From contig JAAZKL010000359.1 of the NCBI GenBank assembly GCA_012799845.1, positions 1 through 8,976 on the forward strand: a stretch of 8,976 nt of DNA, in the 5' to 3' direction. The notes beneath the pieces were generated by a model. It did no database searches, had not been told where the DNA came from, and saw only the letters and a list, made by a program, of their open reading frames with translations. The DNA comes from Clostridiaceae bacterium. Lineage in GTDB: Bacteria; Bacillota; Clostridia; Acetivibrionales; DTU013. The first letter of the stretch is position 1. Every line of letters begins with the position of its first letter. The position numbers were made by a program, and so were the translations under genes. Shown here one piece after another: positions 1 to 6,351 of the stretch.

Positions 1-753
1 CTGACCATGAGCTATGATGACGGGCAGATCCACGACAGAAGGCTTGTTGAAATATTCAACAGGTACGGCATTAGGGGCACGTTCCATCTGAACTCTGGCA
101 GGTTCGACACGGATGTATTCCTGAAGGCATCTGAGATAAGAGACCTGTTCACAGGCCACGAGATATCGGCGCATACAGTGAATCATCCGTATCTGACGAT
201 CCTGCCCGGAGATCTTGCTGCGACGGAGGTGCTTGAAGACAGAAAGAACCTTGAGGAACTAGCCGGGTATCCTGTTCGGGGGATGTCGTATCCGTTTGGT
301 GCGTACAGCCAGGAACTCATCGAATTGCTTCCTTCTCTAGGCATAGAGTATTGCAGGACTGTTAATTCCCATAATGGCTTCCAGCTTCCGGACAATTTCC
401 TGGCATGGCATCCAACATGCCATCACAAGCAGGGCTTGATGGAAAAGGCCGAAGCCTTCAAAAAAACAGGCAAGTGGGCCCAGATGCCCCTGCTGTATGT
501 CTGGGGACACAGTTTTGAATTCGAATGGGATAAAAACTGGGACCTCATCGAAGAGTTCTGTAAAACGGTATCCGGTGACGAGGACGTATGGTACGCGACC
601 AACATCGAGATCGCAGACTACGTCAGGGCAATGAAGAGCCTGAAGTTCAGCGTCGACAGGAAAACAGTGTTCAACCCGTCTGCACTGGATGTATGGATCA
701 GTGTTGATGGTGAAGCATGCAGGGTAGAAGCCGGAAAAACAGTTTGGCTTTGA
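1..753 (+). CDS. Polysaccharide deacetylase family protein (NodB domain), 5' end cut by window edge
   Basis: The frame is open from base 1 through a TGA at 751-753, giving 250 visible residues. The ATG at position 7 is not the likely start, because it lies inside the first NodB motif (visible as LTMSYDDG, residues 1-8, with the metal-binding Asp pair D6-D7). Probably only a short N-terminal piece is missing. The second motif is HTVNHP, with the zinc-type histidines H58 and H62. The third, SYPFG, lies near residues 96-100. A late H-S-F-E segment (about residue 170) may be the fifth motif. The last 45 or so residues are beta-rich and lie beyond the deacetylase barrel. Family members remove N- or O-acetyl groups from polysaccharides with a divalent metal. 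The substrate cannot be told. Secretion cannot be judged because the N-terminus is missing. It converges on the kinase gene across a shared terminator, so it belongs to a different transcript. The family call is secure; the substrate is unknown. Confidence 0.88.
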   Translation: MTMSYDDGQIHDRRLVEIFNRYGIRGTFHLNSGRFDTDVFLKASEIRDLFTGHEISAHTVNHPYLTILPGDLAATEVLEDRKNLEELAGYPVRGMSYPFGAYSQELIELLPSLGIEYCRTVNSHNGFQLPDNFLAWHPTCHHKQGLMEKAEAFKKTGKWAQMPLLYVWGHSFEFEWDKNWDLIEEFCKTVSGDEDVWYATNIEIADYVRAMKSLKFSVDRKTVFNPSALDVWISVDGEACRVEAGKTVWL

Positions 754-761
754 CAATAACT

Positions 762-802
762 AAAAAACTTCCGGAAGTTTGGTCTGCTTCCGGAAGTTTT
801 TT
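762..802. terminator. Bidirectional Rho-independent terminator between convergent genes
   Basis: A perfect 16-bp inverted repeat has arms at 762-777 and 787-802 and a 9-nt loop. Six A bases lead into CTTCCGGAAG, and the second CTTCCGGAAG is followed by six T bases. Both strands therefore give a GC-containing stem followed by a U-run. It lies 8 bp after the deacetylase stop and 6 bp beyond the kinase stop, so it can end transcription of both convergent genes. CTTCCGGAAG is itself palindromic, so each arm could also fold or bind a dimer alone, but the termination reading is the simplest. Confidence 0.93.
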
Positions 803-808
803 ATAATT

Positions 809-1882
809 TTACCTTTTTACCCGGGCGTTCCCCTTGTAAATGCTCCAGACCTGTGCTTCATCAACGGGCTGGCCGTAATCCTCGGGAACGGTGACGACCA
901 GCGCGCCTGTCGCCCAGGCGAACTGCGGCCATTTCTCCGGTTCCCAGCCTTTCAGTATCGCATACAGCAGGCCGCCGACAAAACCGTCGCCGCCGCCTAT
1001 GCGGTCATACACGGGGATCTCCCGCGGCTCTGTTATGTACCATTTGTCATCATGCAGCATTATGCAGCCCCACAGGTGGGAATTGGCGTTCTGTACCTGC
1101 CGCAGGGTGTTGGCGAACACTGACACATTGGGATATGTTTTTCTGACCCTTTCGATCATCTGCTTGAAGCTGTCTGTCTTTTTATCAAGATCCGTTCCTC
1201 CCGCTTCAGGTCCTTCAATGCCCAGCGCCAGTTGGAAATCTTCTTCATTGCCTATCAGTATATCCGAAAGAGAAGCTATCTGCGAGAATATATCCCGGAG
1301 TTCATCCTTGCGGTTTACCCAGAACGAAGCCCTGTAGTTGAGGTCGAAGCTCACCTTTGTACCATTCCGTTTGGCCGCCTTTGCAAGATCGATGCAGAAC
1401 TGGCCGGTGTTGAGCGACAGCGCGGCGATCAGGCCTGAGAGGTGCAGTATTGCAGCACCCTCCGTCCCGAATATGCGGTCGATGTCAAAATCCCCTGAGT
1501 TCAGCGTCCTCCCGACTTCTCCGGCGCGGTCGTTCAGTACGCGCGGGCCCCTCATCCCGTAACCGCTGTCGGCGATATTGAACTGGTGCCGGAAGCCCCA
1601 GGGTCCGCCCTGCGGAACTTCAGGCCCCTCAAATTCGATATTGCGCCTCCGCAGTTCGCTTTTTATGAACATAGCTATTTCACTGTCCTTGACAAATGTG
1701 GTCAGCAGTTTGACTCTCATGCCAAGAGACGCCGAAATATTGACAACATTCGATTCTGCGCTGGTAGCCTGCATGACGTACAGGTTGCTGGTATGGACCG
1801 GCTGGCGGTGGAACGGAGTTATCCTCACACCCATGCTTGTAGGCGCCACAAGCGCATATGTATAGTCGCTTTTTAACTGCAT
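809..1882 (-). CDS. kdgK: PfkB-family sugar kinase, probably 2-dehydro-3-deoxygluconokinase
   Basis: This 357-residue protein would phosphorylate a sugar or sugar acid with ATP in the cytoplasm. The C-terminal PfkB signature is clear: DRIGGGDGFVGG, residues 293-304, with D299 as the expected catalytic base. The segment SFDLNYRASFW (178-188) resembles the D-x-N-x-R-x-x-x-W stretch of KDG kinases. Length is slightly above the usual 310-340. The N-terminal signature is unusual: the normal Gly-Gly before the substrate-binding region is Ala-Thr (residues 39-40), although N45 is kept. The canonical GAGD[AS] is GGGDG. It is transcribed away from the uxuB-gnd-larA-uxaC genes, which suggests a shared hexuronate role. 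In the standard pathway it would make KDPG from KDG. Gluconate or another aldonate is an alternative substrate, given gnd nearby. Family assignment is strong; KDG specificity is moderate. Confidence 0.75.
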   Translation of the reverse strand: MQLKSDYTYALVAPTSMGVRITPFHRQPVHTSNLYVMQATSAESNVVNISASLGMRVKLLTTFVKDSEIAMFIKSELRRRNIEFEGPEVPQGGPWGFRHQFNIADSGYGMRGPRVLNDRAGEVGRTLNSGDFDIDRIFGTEGAAILHLSGLIAALSLNTGQFCIDLAKAAKRNGTKVSFDLNYRASFWVNRKDELRDIFSQIASLSDILIGNEEDFQLALGIEGPEAGGTDLDKKTDSFKQMIERVRKTYPNVSVFANTLRQVQNANSHLWGCIMLHDDKWYITEPREIPVYDRIGGGDGFVGGLLYAILKGWEPEKWPQFAWATGALVVTVPEDYGQPVDEAQVWSIYKGNARVKR

Positions 1883-1890
1883 TTTTTAAT

Positions 1891-1896
1891 CCCCCC
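1891..1896 (-). promoter_or_regulatory. G-run ribosome binding site of the kinase gene
   Basis: On the minus strand six consecutive G bases lie 8 nt before the ATG at 1882. This is not the usual GGAGG, but it can pair with the CCUCC anti-Shine-Dalgarno using one G-U pair. It is the only purine-rich element close to this start and supports it. Confidence 0.5.
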
Positions 1897-1944
1897 GGCA
1901 AATATTCGTTATGTGTTGATCAAACCTAATCAGTGAGTTTGCAC

Positions 1945-1974
1945 TTGACAAAAATGTTTTTATTCCAGTACATC
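1945..1974 (+). promoter_or_regulatory. Candidate sigma-A promoter for the uxuB gene set
   Basis: TTGACA at 1945-1950 is a perfect -35 hexamer. The best -10 at normal spacing is weak (TACATC, 1969-1974, spacer 18). Better AT-rich hexamers (TATAGT at 1977-1982) lie too far downstream. A promoter with a poor -10 could need an activator or be held by the overlapping inverted repeat. The start of transcription is not fixed by sequence. Confidence 0.3.
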
Positions 1975-1995
1975 TTTATAGTAATATAGTACTGG
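1965..1995. repeat. Inverted repeat CCAGTAC-N17-GTACTGG, possible operator
   Basis: Two perfect 7-bp arms (1965-1971 and 1989-1995) flank a 17-nt AT-rich spacer. The centre-to-centre distance of the arms is 24 bp, a little over two helical turns. The repeat overlaps where the -10 and start of transcription would fall for the TTGACA at 1945. Either a regulator bound as a dimer of half-sites or an RNA hairpin is possible. No known operator family is recognised. Confidence 0.45.
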
Positions 1996-2148
1996 GCAGT
2001 TTTCAATGAAGAGGCAGCCTTTGAGCAATATTTTCATATTTGCGGGCAATAATAGCAAGGATTATCGATGCGCGTTGATTTATAATGGTTACAGGCAGGC
2101 ATGTGCGTTTATGGACATGCGTGACACAGTACACATATACGTTTTCGA

Positions 2149-2167
2149 CACGTTTAATCATAACGTG
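2149..2167 (+). repeat. Inverted repeat CACGTT-N7-AACGTG just before uxuB ribosome site
   Basis: Two perfect 6-bp arms (2149-2154 and 2162-2167) flank a 7-nt AT-rich loop. The second arm ends 5 bp before the GGGGAGGG ribosome site of the next gene. It could be an operator or a small hairpin that affects ribosome access. There is no U-run, so it is not a terminator. Confidence 0.4.
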
Positions 2168-2183
2168 ACCGGGGAGGGAGAGT

Positions 2184-3041
2184 ATGGATCTGTTCAGTCT
2201 GAAAGGGAGAAAAGCTGTGCTGCTTGGAGGCGGCGGAGTACTTGGCGCTGCCATGGTAAAGGGACTTGTCGATGCGGGCGCTGACGTGGCAGTTTGCGAC
2301 CTTGACCCGGAAAGAGCGCAGGCGGTAGTTGATTCGGTCACCTTAAAAGCGGCCGGGGAAAAGACAACAGGAAGCTCGGCGGAAATGCCCGCGGTTAAGG
2401 CATTCAGAGTCGACGCTATGGACATTGAAAGCATCAAAGCAGCGGCATCGGCCATACTTGGTGACTTCGGAAGAGTCGACATACTTGTCAATGCAGTCGG
2501 AGGGAACATGAAAGGTGCCACAACGTCGGACGAGGTATCCTTTTTCGACCTGGACGCCGGGATGCTCGACAAAGTGGTGAAGCTGAACCTGATGGCGGGC
2601 GCCGTGCTTCCGTCGCAGGTGTTCGGCAGTGAAATGGTGAAGAACGGGAATGGCGGCGTGATAATCAACATATCATCGATGAATGCGTTCAGGCCGCTGA
2701 CCCGCATACCGGGCTACTCGGCCGCAAAGGCGGCGGTGAGCAATTTCACGCAGTGGCTGGCTGTCGATCTGGCAAAAAAATATGGTGACAAAATACGAGT
2801 GAACGCCATCGCGCCGGGCTTCTTCCTGACCGAGCAGAACAGGTTTTTGCTGACGGATCCCGAAACTGGCGGATTCACGCAAAGAGGTAAGACCATCATC
2901 GAACATACGCCGGTGGGCAGGCTGGGTCAGCCGGATGATCTCATTGGTACGCTCATATGGCTTTGTTCGGATGCGTCCCGGTTCGTTACCGGCATCGTTG
3001 TGCCTGTGGACGGCGGATTCTCGGCATTTTCGGGAGTTTGA
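2184..3041 (+). CDS. uxuB: SDR-family D-mannonate oxidoreductase (fructuronate reductase)
   Basis: This 285-residue cytoplasmic short-chain dehydrogenase probably reduces D-fructuronate to D-mannonate with NADH. The Rossmann glycine-rich turn is GGGGVLG (residues 15-21). D39, at the end of the second beta strand, favours NAD over NADP. NAVGGN (103-108) is the family NAG-type motif. The catalytic set is N135, S164/S165, Y178 and K182, from YSAAK. The segment IAPGFFLTEQNRFLL (209-223) is characteristic of the SDR-type UxuB of Gram-positive bacteria (Bacillus YjmF type), which is unrelated to the long-chain E. coli UxuB. The start is supported by GGGGAGGG ending 5 nt before the ATG. The usual Thr before the glycine turn is Leu (L14). 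uxaC downstream supplies the substrate for this enzyme. Another aldonate or ketose dehydrogenase activity is possible but less likely. Confidence 0.82.
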   Translation: MDLFSLKGRKAVLLGGGGVLGAAMVKGLVDAGADVAVCDLDPERAQAVVDSVTLKAAGEKTTGSSAEMPAVKAFRVDAMDIESIKAAASAILGDFGRVDILVNAVGGNMKGATTSDEVSFFDLDAGMLDKVVKLNLMAGAVLPSQVFGSEMVKNGNGGVIINISSMNAFRPLTRIPGYSAAKAAVSNFTQWLAVDLAKKYGDKIRVNAIAPGFFLTEQNRFLLTDPETGGFTQRGKTIIEHTPVGRLGQPDDLIGTLIWLCSDASRFVTGIVVPVDGGFSAFSGV

Positions 3042-3057
3042 ACACTTTGCCGGCGCT

Positions 3058-3185
3058 GTTGCAGAAGCGGCGCTTTCTGATAGAGGCGCACAGACTAATC
3101 AGATATTTCCGTTGCAGAAAGCGGCACCTGCCGACAGAGGCGCAACCTGATGATCGGAAGTTACCATTGAAAGAGGCATAATCAG
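3058..3185 (+). repeat. Imperfect tandem direct repeats between uxuB and gnd
   Basis: Two related units start at 3058 and 3111, a period of 53 bp. Both begin GTTGCAGAA, continue through GCGGC, and contain GA-(T/C)-AGAGGCGCA followed by a TAATCAG or TGATCGG-like end. A shorter third relative, GAAAGAGGCATAATCAG, lies at 3169-3185. Identity is visible but imperfect, so the units look decayed. No ORF or known repeat family explains them. Confidence 0.55.
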
Positions 3186-3188
3186 TTG

Positions 3189-3224
3189 GCCGGATTTTCT
3201 GCTGAAAGGGGTTTGGCAGCCGGC
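3189..3224 (+). other. Stem-loop in the gnd leader
   Basis: GCCGG (3189-3193) can pair with CCGGC (3220-3224), and CTGC (3199-3202) with GCAG (3216-3219). A 5-nt bulge on the 5' side separates the two stems, giving nine pairs around a 13-nt loop. No U-run follows, so termination is unlikely. Its role is unknown; processing or protection of the mRNA between uxuB and gnd is one option. Confidence 0.4.
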
Positions 3225-3284
3225 AGCGGCGGTGTCTAACGATTTTGAACAGATATTTGATATATACAGGATAAAATGGCTCGG

Positions 3285-3290
3285 AAGGAG
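3285..3290 (+). promoter_or_regulatory. Ribosome binding site that sets the gnd start at 3301
   Basis: AAGGAG lies 10 nt before the ATG at 3301. The frame stays open to a GTG at 3232, but that codon has no Shine-Dalgarno sequence. The added 23 residues do not match the family, whose members begin with a few residues before the IGVIGLAVMG fold. Confidence 0.75.
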
Positions 3291-3300
3291 TGATCGGTCC

Positions 3301-4752
3301 ATGGAAAAACAGGATATAGGAGTTATCGGTCTTGCGGTAATGGGCAAGAACCTTGCGATGAACATAGAGAGCAAGGGTTTTTCGGTCTCGGTATACAACA
3401 GGTCGAGGGAAAAGACCGATGAGATGATGGATGAGGTAGAGGGCAGAAGGATCTGCGGAACGTACAGCCTGGAGGAATTCGTAAATTCGCTGAAGACCAC
3501 GAGGAAGATCATCATAATGGTCAAGGCCGGCAACCCGGTGGACGACATGATCGGTCAACTGAAGAAGTATATTTCGAAGGGCGACATCATAATAGATGCC
3601 GGCAACTCTTTCTACGGCGACACGATCAGGAGGAGCAGGGAACTGGAGTCCGAGGGCTACAGGTTCGTCGGCACCGGCGTTTCCGGCGGCGAGGAAGGGG
3701 CGCTGAGGGGTCCCGCCATCATGCCCGGATGCGAAAGGGAAACCTATGACATGGTTGCCCCCATACTTACGGCCATAGCCGCTAAGGTGAACGGAGATCC
3801 GTGCTGTACATATATAGGGACGGACGGCGCCGGACATTATGTGAAGATGGTCCACAACGGGATCGAATACGGCGATATGCAGTTGATTTGCGAAGCATAC
3901 TTCCTGTTGAAGAATATCCTTGGAATGACGGCACAGGAACTCCATGAGGTATTTGCAGAATGGAACAGGGGCGAGCTTGACAGCTACCTGATCGAAATAA
4001 CAAGCGACATATTCACGAAGATCGACCCGGAAACAGGCAAACCGATGGTGGAGGTCATCCTGGACAAGGCCGGCCAGAAGGGCACGGGAAAATGGACAAG
4101 CAAGAGCGCCCTGGACCTTGGAATTTCCACACCGGTCATAACGGAAGCGGTTTTTGCCCGCTGTATTTCCGCAATCAAAGATGAAAGGGTCGCGGCAGGC
4201 AAAGTATTCAAAGGACCTTCCATTGGTGCATTCGACGGTGACAGGAAGAGCTTTGTCGAATCCGTAAGGCGTGCGCTGTATGCCAGCAAGATATGCTCCT
4301 ATGCGCAGGGCTTCGCTCTTATGAAAGCTGCGGCGCAGGAATATGGCTGGGAGCTTGATTTCGGCATGATCGCGATGATATTCAGGGGCGGCTGCATAAT
4401 CAGGGCCCAGTTCCTGCACAGGATCAAGGAAGCGTACGACAAGGATCCGGACTTGGCTAATCTTATGCTTGCACCGTATTTCAAAGATATACTCGAAAAA
4501 TACCAGGAAGACTGGCGCAAGGCAGTGGCAACCGCTGTGATGCATGGCATCCCGGCGCCGGCAATGTCCAGTGCGCTTGCATATTTCGACAGCTACAGGA
4601 GCGAAAGGCTGCCCGCCAATCTGCTGCAGGCACAAAGGGACTATTTCGGGGCCCATATGTTTGAACGAACAGACAAGCCGCGCGGAGAGTTCTTCCACTT
4701 CAACTGGACTGAGCACGGCGGCAAGACTTCAGCTTCCGCATATAACGTATAA
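3301..4752 (+). CDS. gnd: 6-phosphogluconate dehydrogenase, decarboxylating
   Basis: This 483-residue enzyme oxidises and decarboxylates 6-phosphogluconate to ribulose 5-phosphate and CO2, the second oxidation of the pentose phosphate pathway. The N-terminal Rossmann motif is GLAVMG (residues 10-15). N33-R34-S35 is the pattern seen in NADP-dependent members. The catalytic block VKMVHNGIEYGDMQ (181-194) holds K182, N186 and E189, matching K183 and E190 of the E. coli enzyme. DKAGQKGTGKW is the family signature. FHFNWT near the C-terminus is the usual tail motif. Length is slightly above the common 468-472, and the family is the long (hexameric-fold) Gnd, not the short GndA-like form. No glucose-6-phosphate dehydrogenase or lactonase gene is next to it; its neighbours handle hexuronates. 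This suggests that its 6-phosphogluconate may come from gluconate, which is inference. Confidence 0.96.
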   Translation: MEKQDIGVIGLAVMGKNLAMNIESKGFSVSVYNRSREKTDEMMDEVEGRRICGTYSLEEFVNSLKTTRKIIIMVKAGNPVDDMIGQLKKYISKGDIIIDAGNSFYGDTIRRSRELESEGYRFVGTGVSGGEEGALRGPAIMPGCERETYDMVAPILTAIAAKVNGDPCCTYIGTDGAGHYVKMVHNGIEYGDMQLICEAYFLLKNILGMTAQELHEVFAEWNRGELDSYLIEITSDIFTKIDPETGKPMVEVILDKAGQKGTGKWTSKSALDLGISTPVITEAVFARCISAIKDERVAAGKVFKGPSIGAFDGDRKSFVESVRRALYASKICSYAQGFALMKAAAQEYGWELDFGMIAMIFRGGCIIRAQFLHRIKEAYDKDPDLANLMLAPYFKDILEKYQEDWRKAVATAVMHGIPAPAMSSALAYFDSYRSERLPANLLQAQRDYFGAHMFERTDKPRGEFFHFNWTEHGGKTSASAYNV

Positions 4753-4776
4753 GCGTGGAGCTTAATAATACAACTG

Positions 4777-4816
4777 CACGGATCGTTTGGCACAGTTGCC
4801 TGTGCAGCAAACCGTG
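4777..4816 (+). other. Long bulged stem-loop between gnd and the larA-like gene
   Basis: CACGG (4777-4781) pairs with CCGTG (4812-4816), and TTTG (4786-4789) with CAAA (4808-4811). GCACAG (4790-4795) pairs with CTGTGC (4800-4805) around a TTGC loop. A 4-nt bulge (4782-4785) and a 2-nt bulge (4806-4807) interrupt 15 Watson-Crick pairs. No U-run follows, so this is not a normal terminator. It may act in intercistronic processing or stability. An alternative pairing, CTGCAC with GTGCAG (4774-4779 and 4802-4807), uses the same bases. Confidence 0.5.
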
Positions 4817-4886
4817 GCAGTAACAGTTCATATAAAACGGGTCATCTCAAATACAACAGGTTATCTGATCCGAAAGGGTACTTGTT

Positions 4887-6245
4887 ATGGAAAGCATCGT
4901 CAACAAAGCAGTCGTTATGGACGATATCATCGTCATTGATGATGTCTGTAATGGCGAAAAAAAAGAAAAGAGCACCGTTGATAAAGGTATAAGCGATCAT
5001 GAACTCAGGGGAGCCCTGGAATTGAGCATCAGGCAGTGCATAAAAAGCATCGGGCATCCGAAAAAGGTTCTACTGATTCCGCCCGACTTCACAAGGATGC
5101 ATTCAGGCGCGGGGCGCATCACGGGTATGTATTATGAGATGCTCAAAGATACCTGCCATATCGATATCATGCCTGCCCTTGGGACCCATGAGCCGATGAC
5201 GCCGGCCGAGATCAATGAGTTCTTCGGGATGGGCATTCCCCACGACGCGTTCATCGTCCACAACTGGAGAAAAGCTGTGGTGAAGATCGGACAGGTCCCT
5301 GCGGATTATGTGGCGCAGGTCTCAGAAGGGCTGGTATCTGACCCGGTGGATGTGGAAGTGAACAGGCGCATAGTGGACGGAACGTACGACCTGATCATTT
5401 CCATCGGCCAGGTGGTGCCGCATGAAGTGGTCGGCATGGCCAATTACAGCAAGAACATATTCGTAGGGTGCGGCGGCAGCAGCATGATAAACCAGTCCCA
5501 CATGCTAGGCGCTTTCTATGGGATCGAGAGGATCATGGGGCGTGACCACACTCCTGTACGAAAGGTGTTTGACTATGCCCAGGAGCATTTCCTCAGCGGT
5601 CTGCCGCTGATGTATGCACTGACAGTGACGACCCAGACCAACGGCGAAGTGGCTATCCACGGCCTGTTTGCGGGCACCGGCCGGCGGATATTCGAGGAAG
5701 CGGTGAAGCTCAGCCAGCGTAAAAACATCATCTTCGTGGACAAGCCGCTGAAAAAGGTGGTCGTATACCTCGACGAGAAAGAATTCAAGAGCACCTGGCT
5801 TGGCAACAAGGCCGTCTACAGGACCCGGATGGCGATAGATAACGGCGGCGAACTGGTCGTTATCGCACCGGGTGTCAGGAAGTTCGGCGAAGACGATGAA
5901 AACGACCGGCTGATCAGGAAATACGGGTATGTTGGCAGGGAGAAAGTACTGCAGATGGTCAGTGAACATGAAGAGCTCAGGAACAACCTTTCTGTTGCGG
6001 CGCACCTGATACACGGTTCATCCGACGGGCGCTTCAGGATCACATATGCCCCCGGCAGGATGACGAAGCAGGAGATCGAGTCCGTCGGCTTTGAGTATGC
6101 GGATATCGCCGAAATTACCGGACGTTATGATCCCGGGGAGCTCAGGGATGGTTTCAACACCATGCCTGACGGTGAGGAGATATATTACATCAGCAACCCG
6201 GCGCTTGGGCTCTGGGCATGCCGGGACAGGTTCGCACAGGAATGA
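4887..6245 (+). CDS. larA: LarA-superfamily nickel-dependent 2-hydroxyacid racemase/epimerase
   Basis: This 452-residue cytoplasmic protein belongs to the lactate racemase (LarA, DUF2088) superfamily, which uses the nickel-pincer nucleotide cofactor to move a hydride at C2 of a 2-hydroxyacid. The catalytic residues of Lactobacillus LarA have visible counterparts: D67 and R70 in DFTR, H101 in GTHEP, and H179 in PHE. K189, the cofactor-tethering lysine, lies exactly 10 residues after H179. H205, the nickel ligand, lies 16 after K189. K308 in GNKA is a likely substrate lysine. The N-terminal 30 or so residues precede the usual fold and are charged. The start at 4887 follows GAAAGGG by about 10 nt. 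The cofactor-making genes larB, larC and larE are not in the window. Between gnd and uxaC, a sugar-acid substrate such as gluconate/mannonate is more likely than lactate. The symbol denotes the family, not proven lactate activity. Confidence 0.85.
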   Translation: MESIVNKAVVMDDIIVIDDVCNGEKKEKSTVDKGISDHELRGALELSIRQCIKSIGHPKKVLLIPPDFTRMHSGAGRITGMYYEMLKDTCHIDIMPALGTHEPMTPAEINEFFGMGIPHDAFIVHNWRKAVVKIGQVPADYVAQVSEGLVSDPVDVEVNRRIVDGTYDLIISIGQVVPHEVVGMANYSKNIFVGCGGSSMINQSHMLGAFYGIERIMGRDHTPVRKVFDYAQEHFLSGLPLMYALTVTTQTNGEVAIHGLFAGTGRRIFEEAVKLSQRKNIIFVDKPLKKVVVYLDEKEFKSTWLGNKAVYRTRMAIDNGGELVVIAPGVRKFGEDDENDRLIRKYGYVGREKVLQMVSEHEELRNNLSVAAHLIHGSSDGRFRITYAPGRMTKQEIESVGFEYADIAEITGRYDPGELRDGFNTMPDGEEIYYISNPALGLWACRDRFAQE

Positions 6246-6260
6246 GACATCTCAGGTACG

Positions 6261-6325
6261 GACGGCATGCAGCGGAGGGTAAACGCCCGTATTATGCTGC
6301 ACCAGGCGAAGATGGCATGCAGCGG
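6261..6325 (+). repeat. Direct repeat GA(C/T)GGCATGCAGCGG, two copies 50 bp apart
   Basis: The 15-nt copies at 6261-6275 and 6311-6325 differ at one base. Each contains the palindrome GCATGC. The second copy lies in the loop of a weak hairpin, CAGGC/GCCTG (6303-6307 and 6325-6329), followed by four T bases. This might be a weak terminator or attenuator before uxaC. Confidence 0.55.
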
Positions 6326-6351
6326 CCTGTTTTAGGAGGACTGCTGAGCAC

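Larger units (their letters stand above)
1883..2183. other. Divergent intergenic control region between kinase and uxuB genes
   Basis: This 301-bp AT-richer gap separates two divergent genes and holds no convincing ORF. It contains a TTGACA hexamer (1945-1950) and an inverted repeat CCAGTAC/GTACTGG (1965-1971 and 1989-1995). A perfect TATAAT (2081-2086) lacks a good -35 partner. A small stem, GCATGT/ACATGC, lies at 2099-2104 and 2115-2120, and a second inverted repeat next to the uxuB ribosome site at 2149-2167. No clear sigma-A promoter for the minus-strand kinase gene was found. The best overlap is TTGTCA on the minus strand at 1946-1951, with a poor -10. No classical UxuR/ExuR operator or CcpA cre site was recognised. 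Confidence 0.6.

Noticed and set aside
2006..2284. A 92-codon plus-strand frame overlapping the uxuB start.
   Set aside because: No Shine-Dalgarno precedes its ATG, it overlaps 100 bp of uxuB in another frame, and the protein has no recognisable features.
2003..2707. A 234-codon minus-strand frame opposite the start of uxuB.
   Set aside because: It is antisense to the clear SDR gene, low in complexity (Ser/Ala/Pro-rich), and matches no family I recognise.
3058..3185. The repeats considered as a CRISPR array.
   Set aside because: There are only two and a partial units, they are imperfect, and there are no regular spacers or cas genes.
3245..3277. A possible promoter just before gnd (TTGAAC and TAAAAT).
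   Set aside because: The spacing is 21 bp and other hexamer pairs do not fit 16-18 bp, so it is not supported as a promoter.
3232..3300. A GTG start that would lengthen Gnd by 23 residues.
   Set aside because: There is no ribosome site at the GTG, while AAGGAG precedes the ATG at 3301. The extra residues do not belong to the family N-terminus.
2986..4716. A 576-codon open frame on the minus strand opposite gnd.
   Set aside because: It lies almost wholly antisense to the certain gnd gene, has a His/Cys/Arg-rich composition, shows no recognisable fold or motif, and has no ribosome site. Long antisense frames arise from codon bias in GC-balanced genes.
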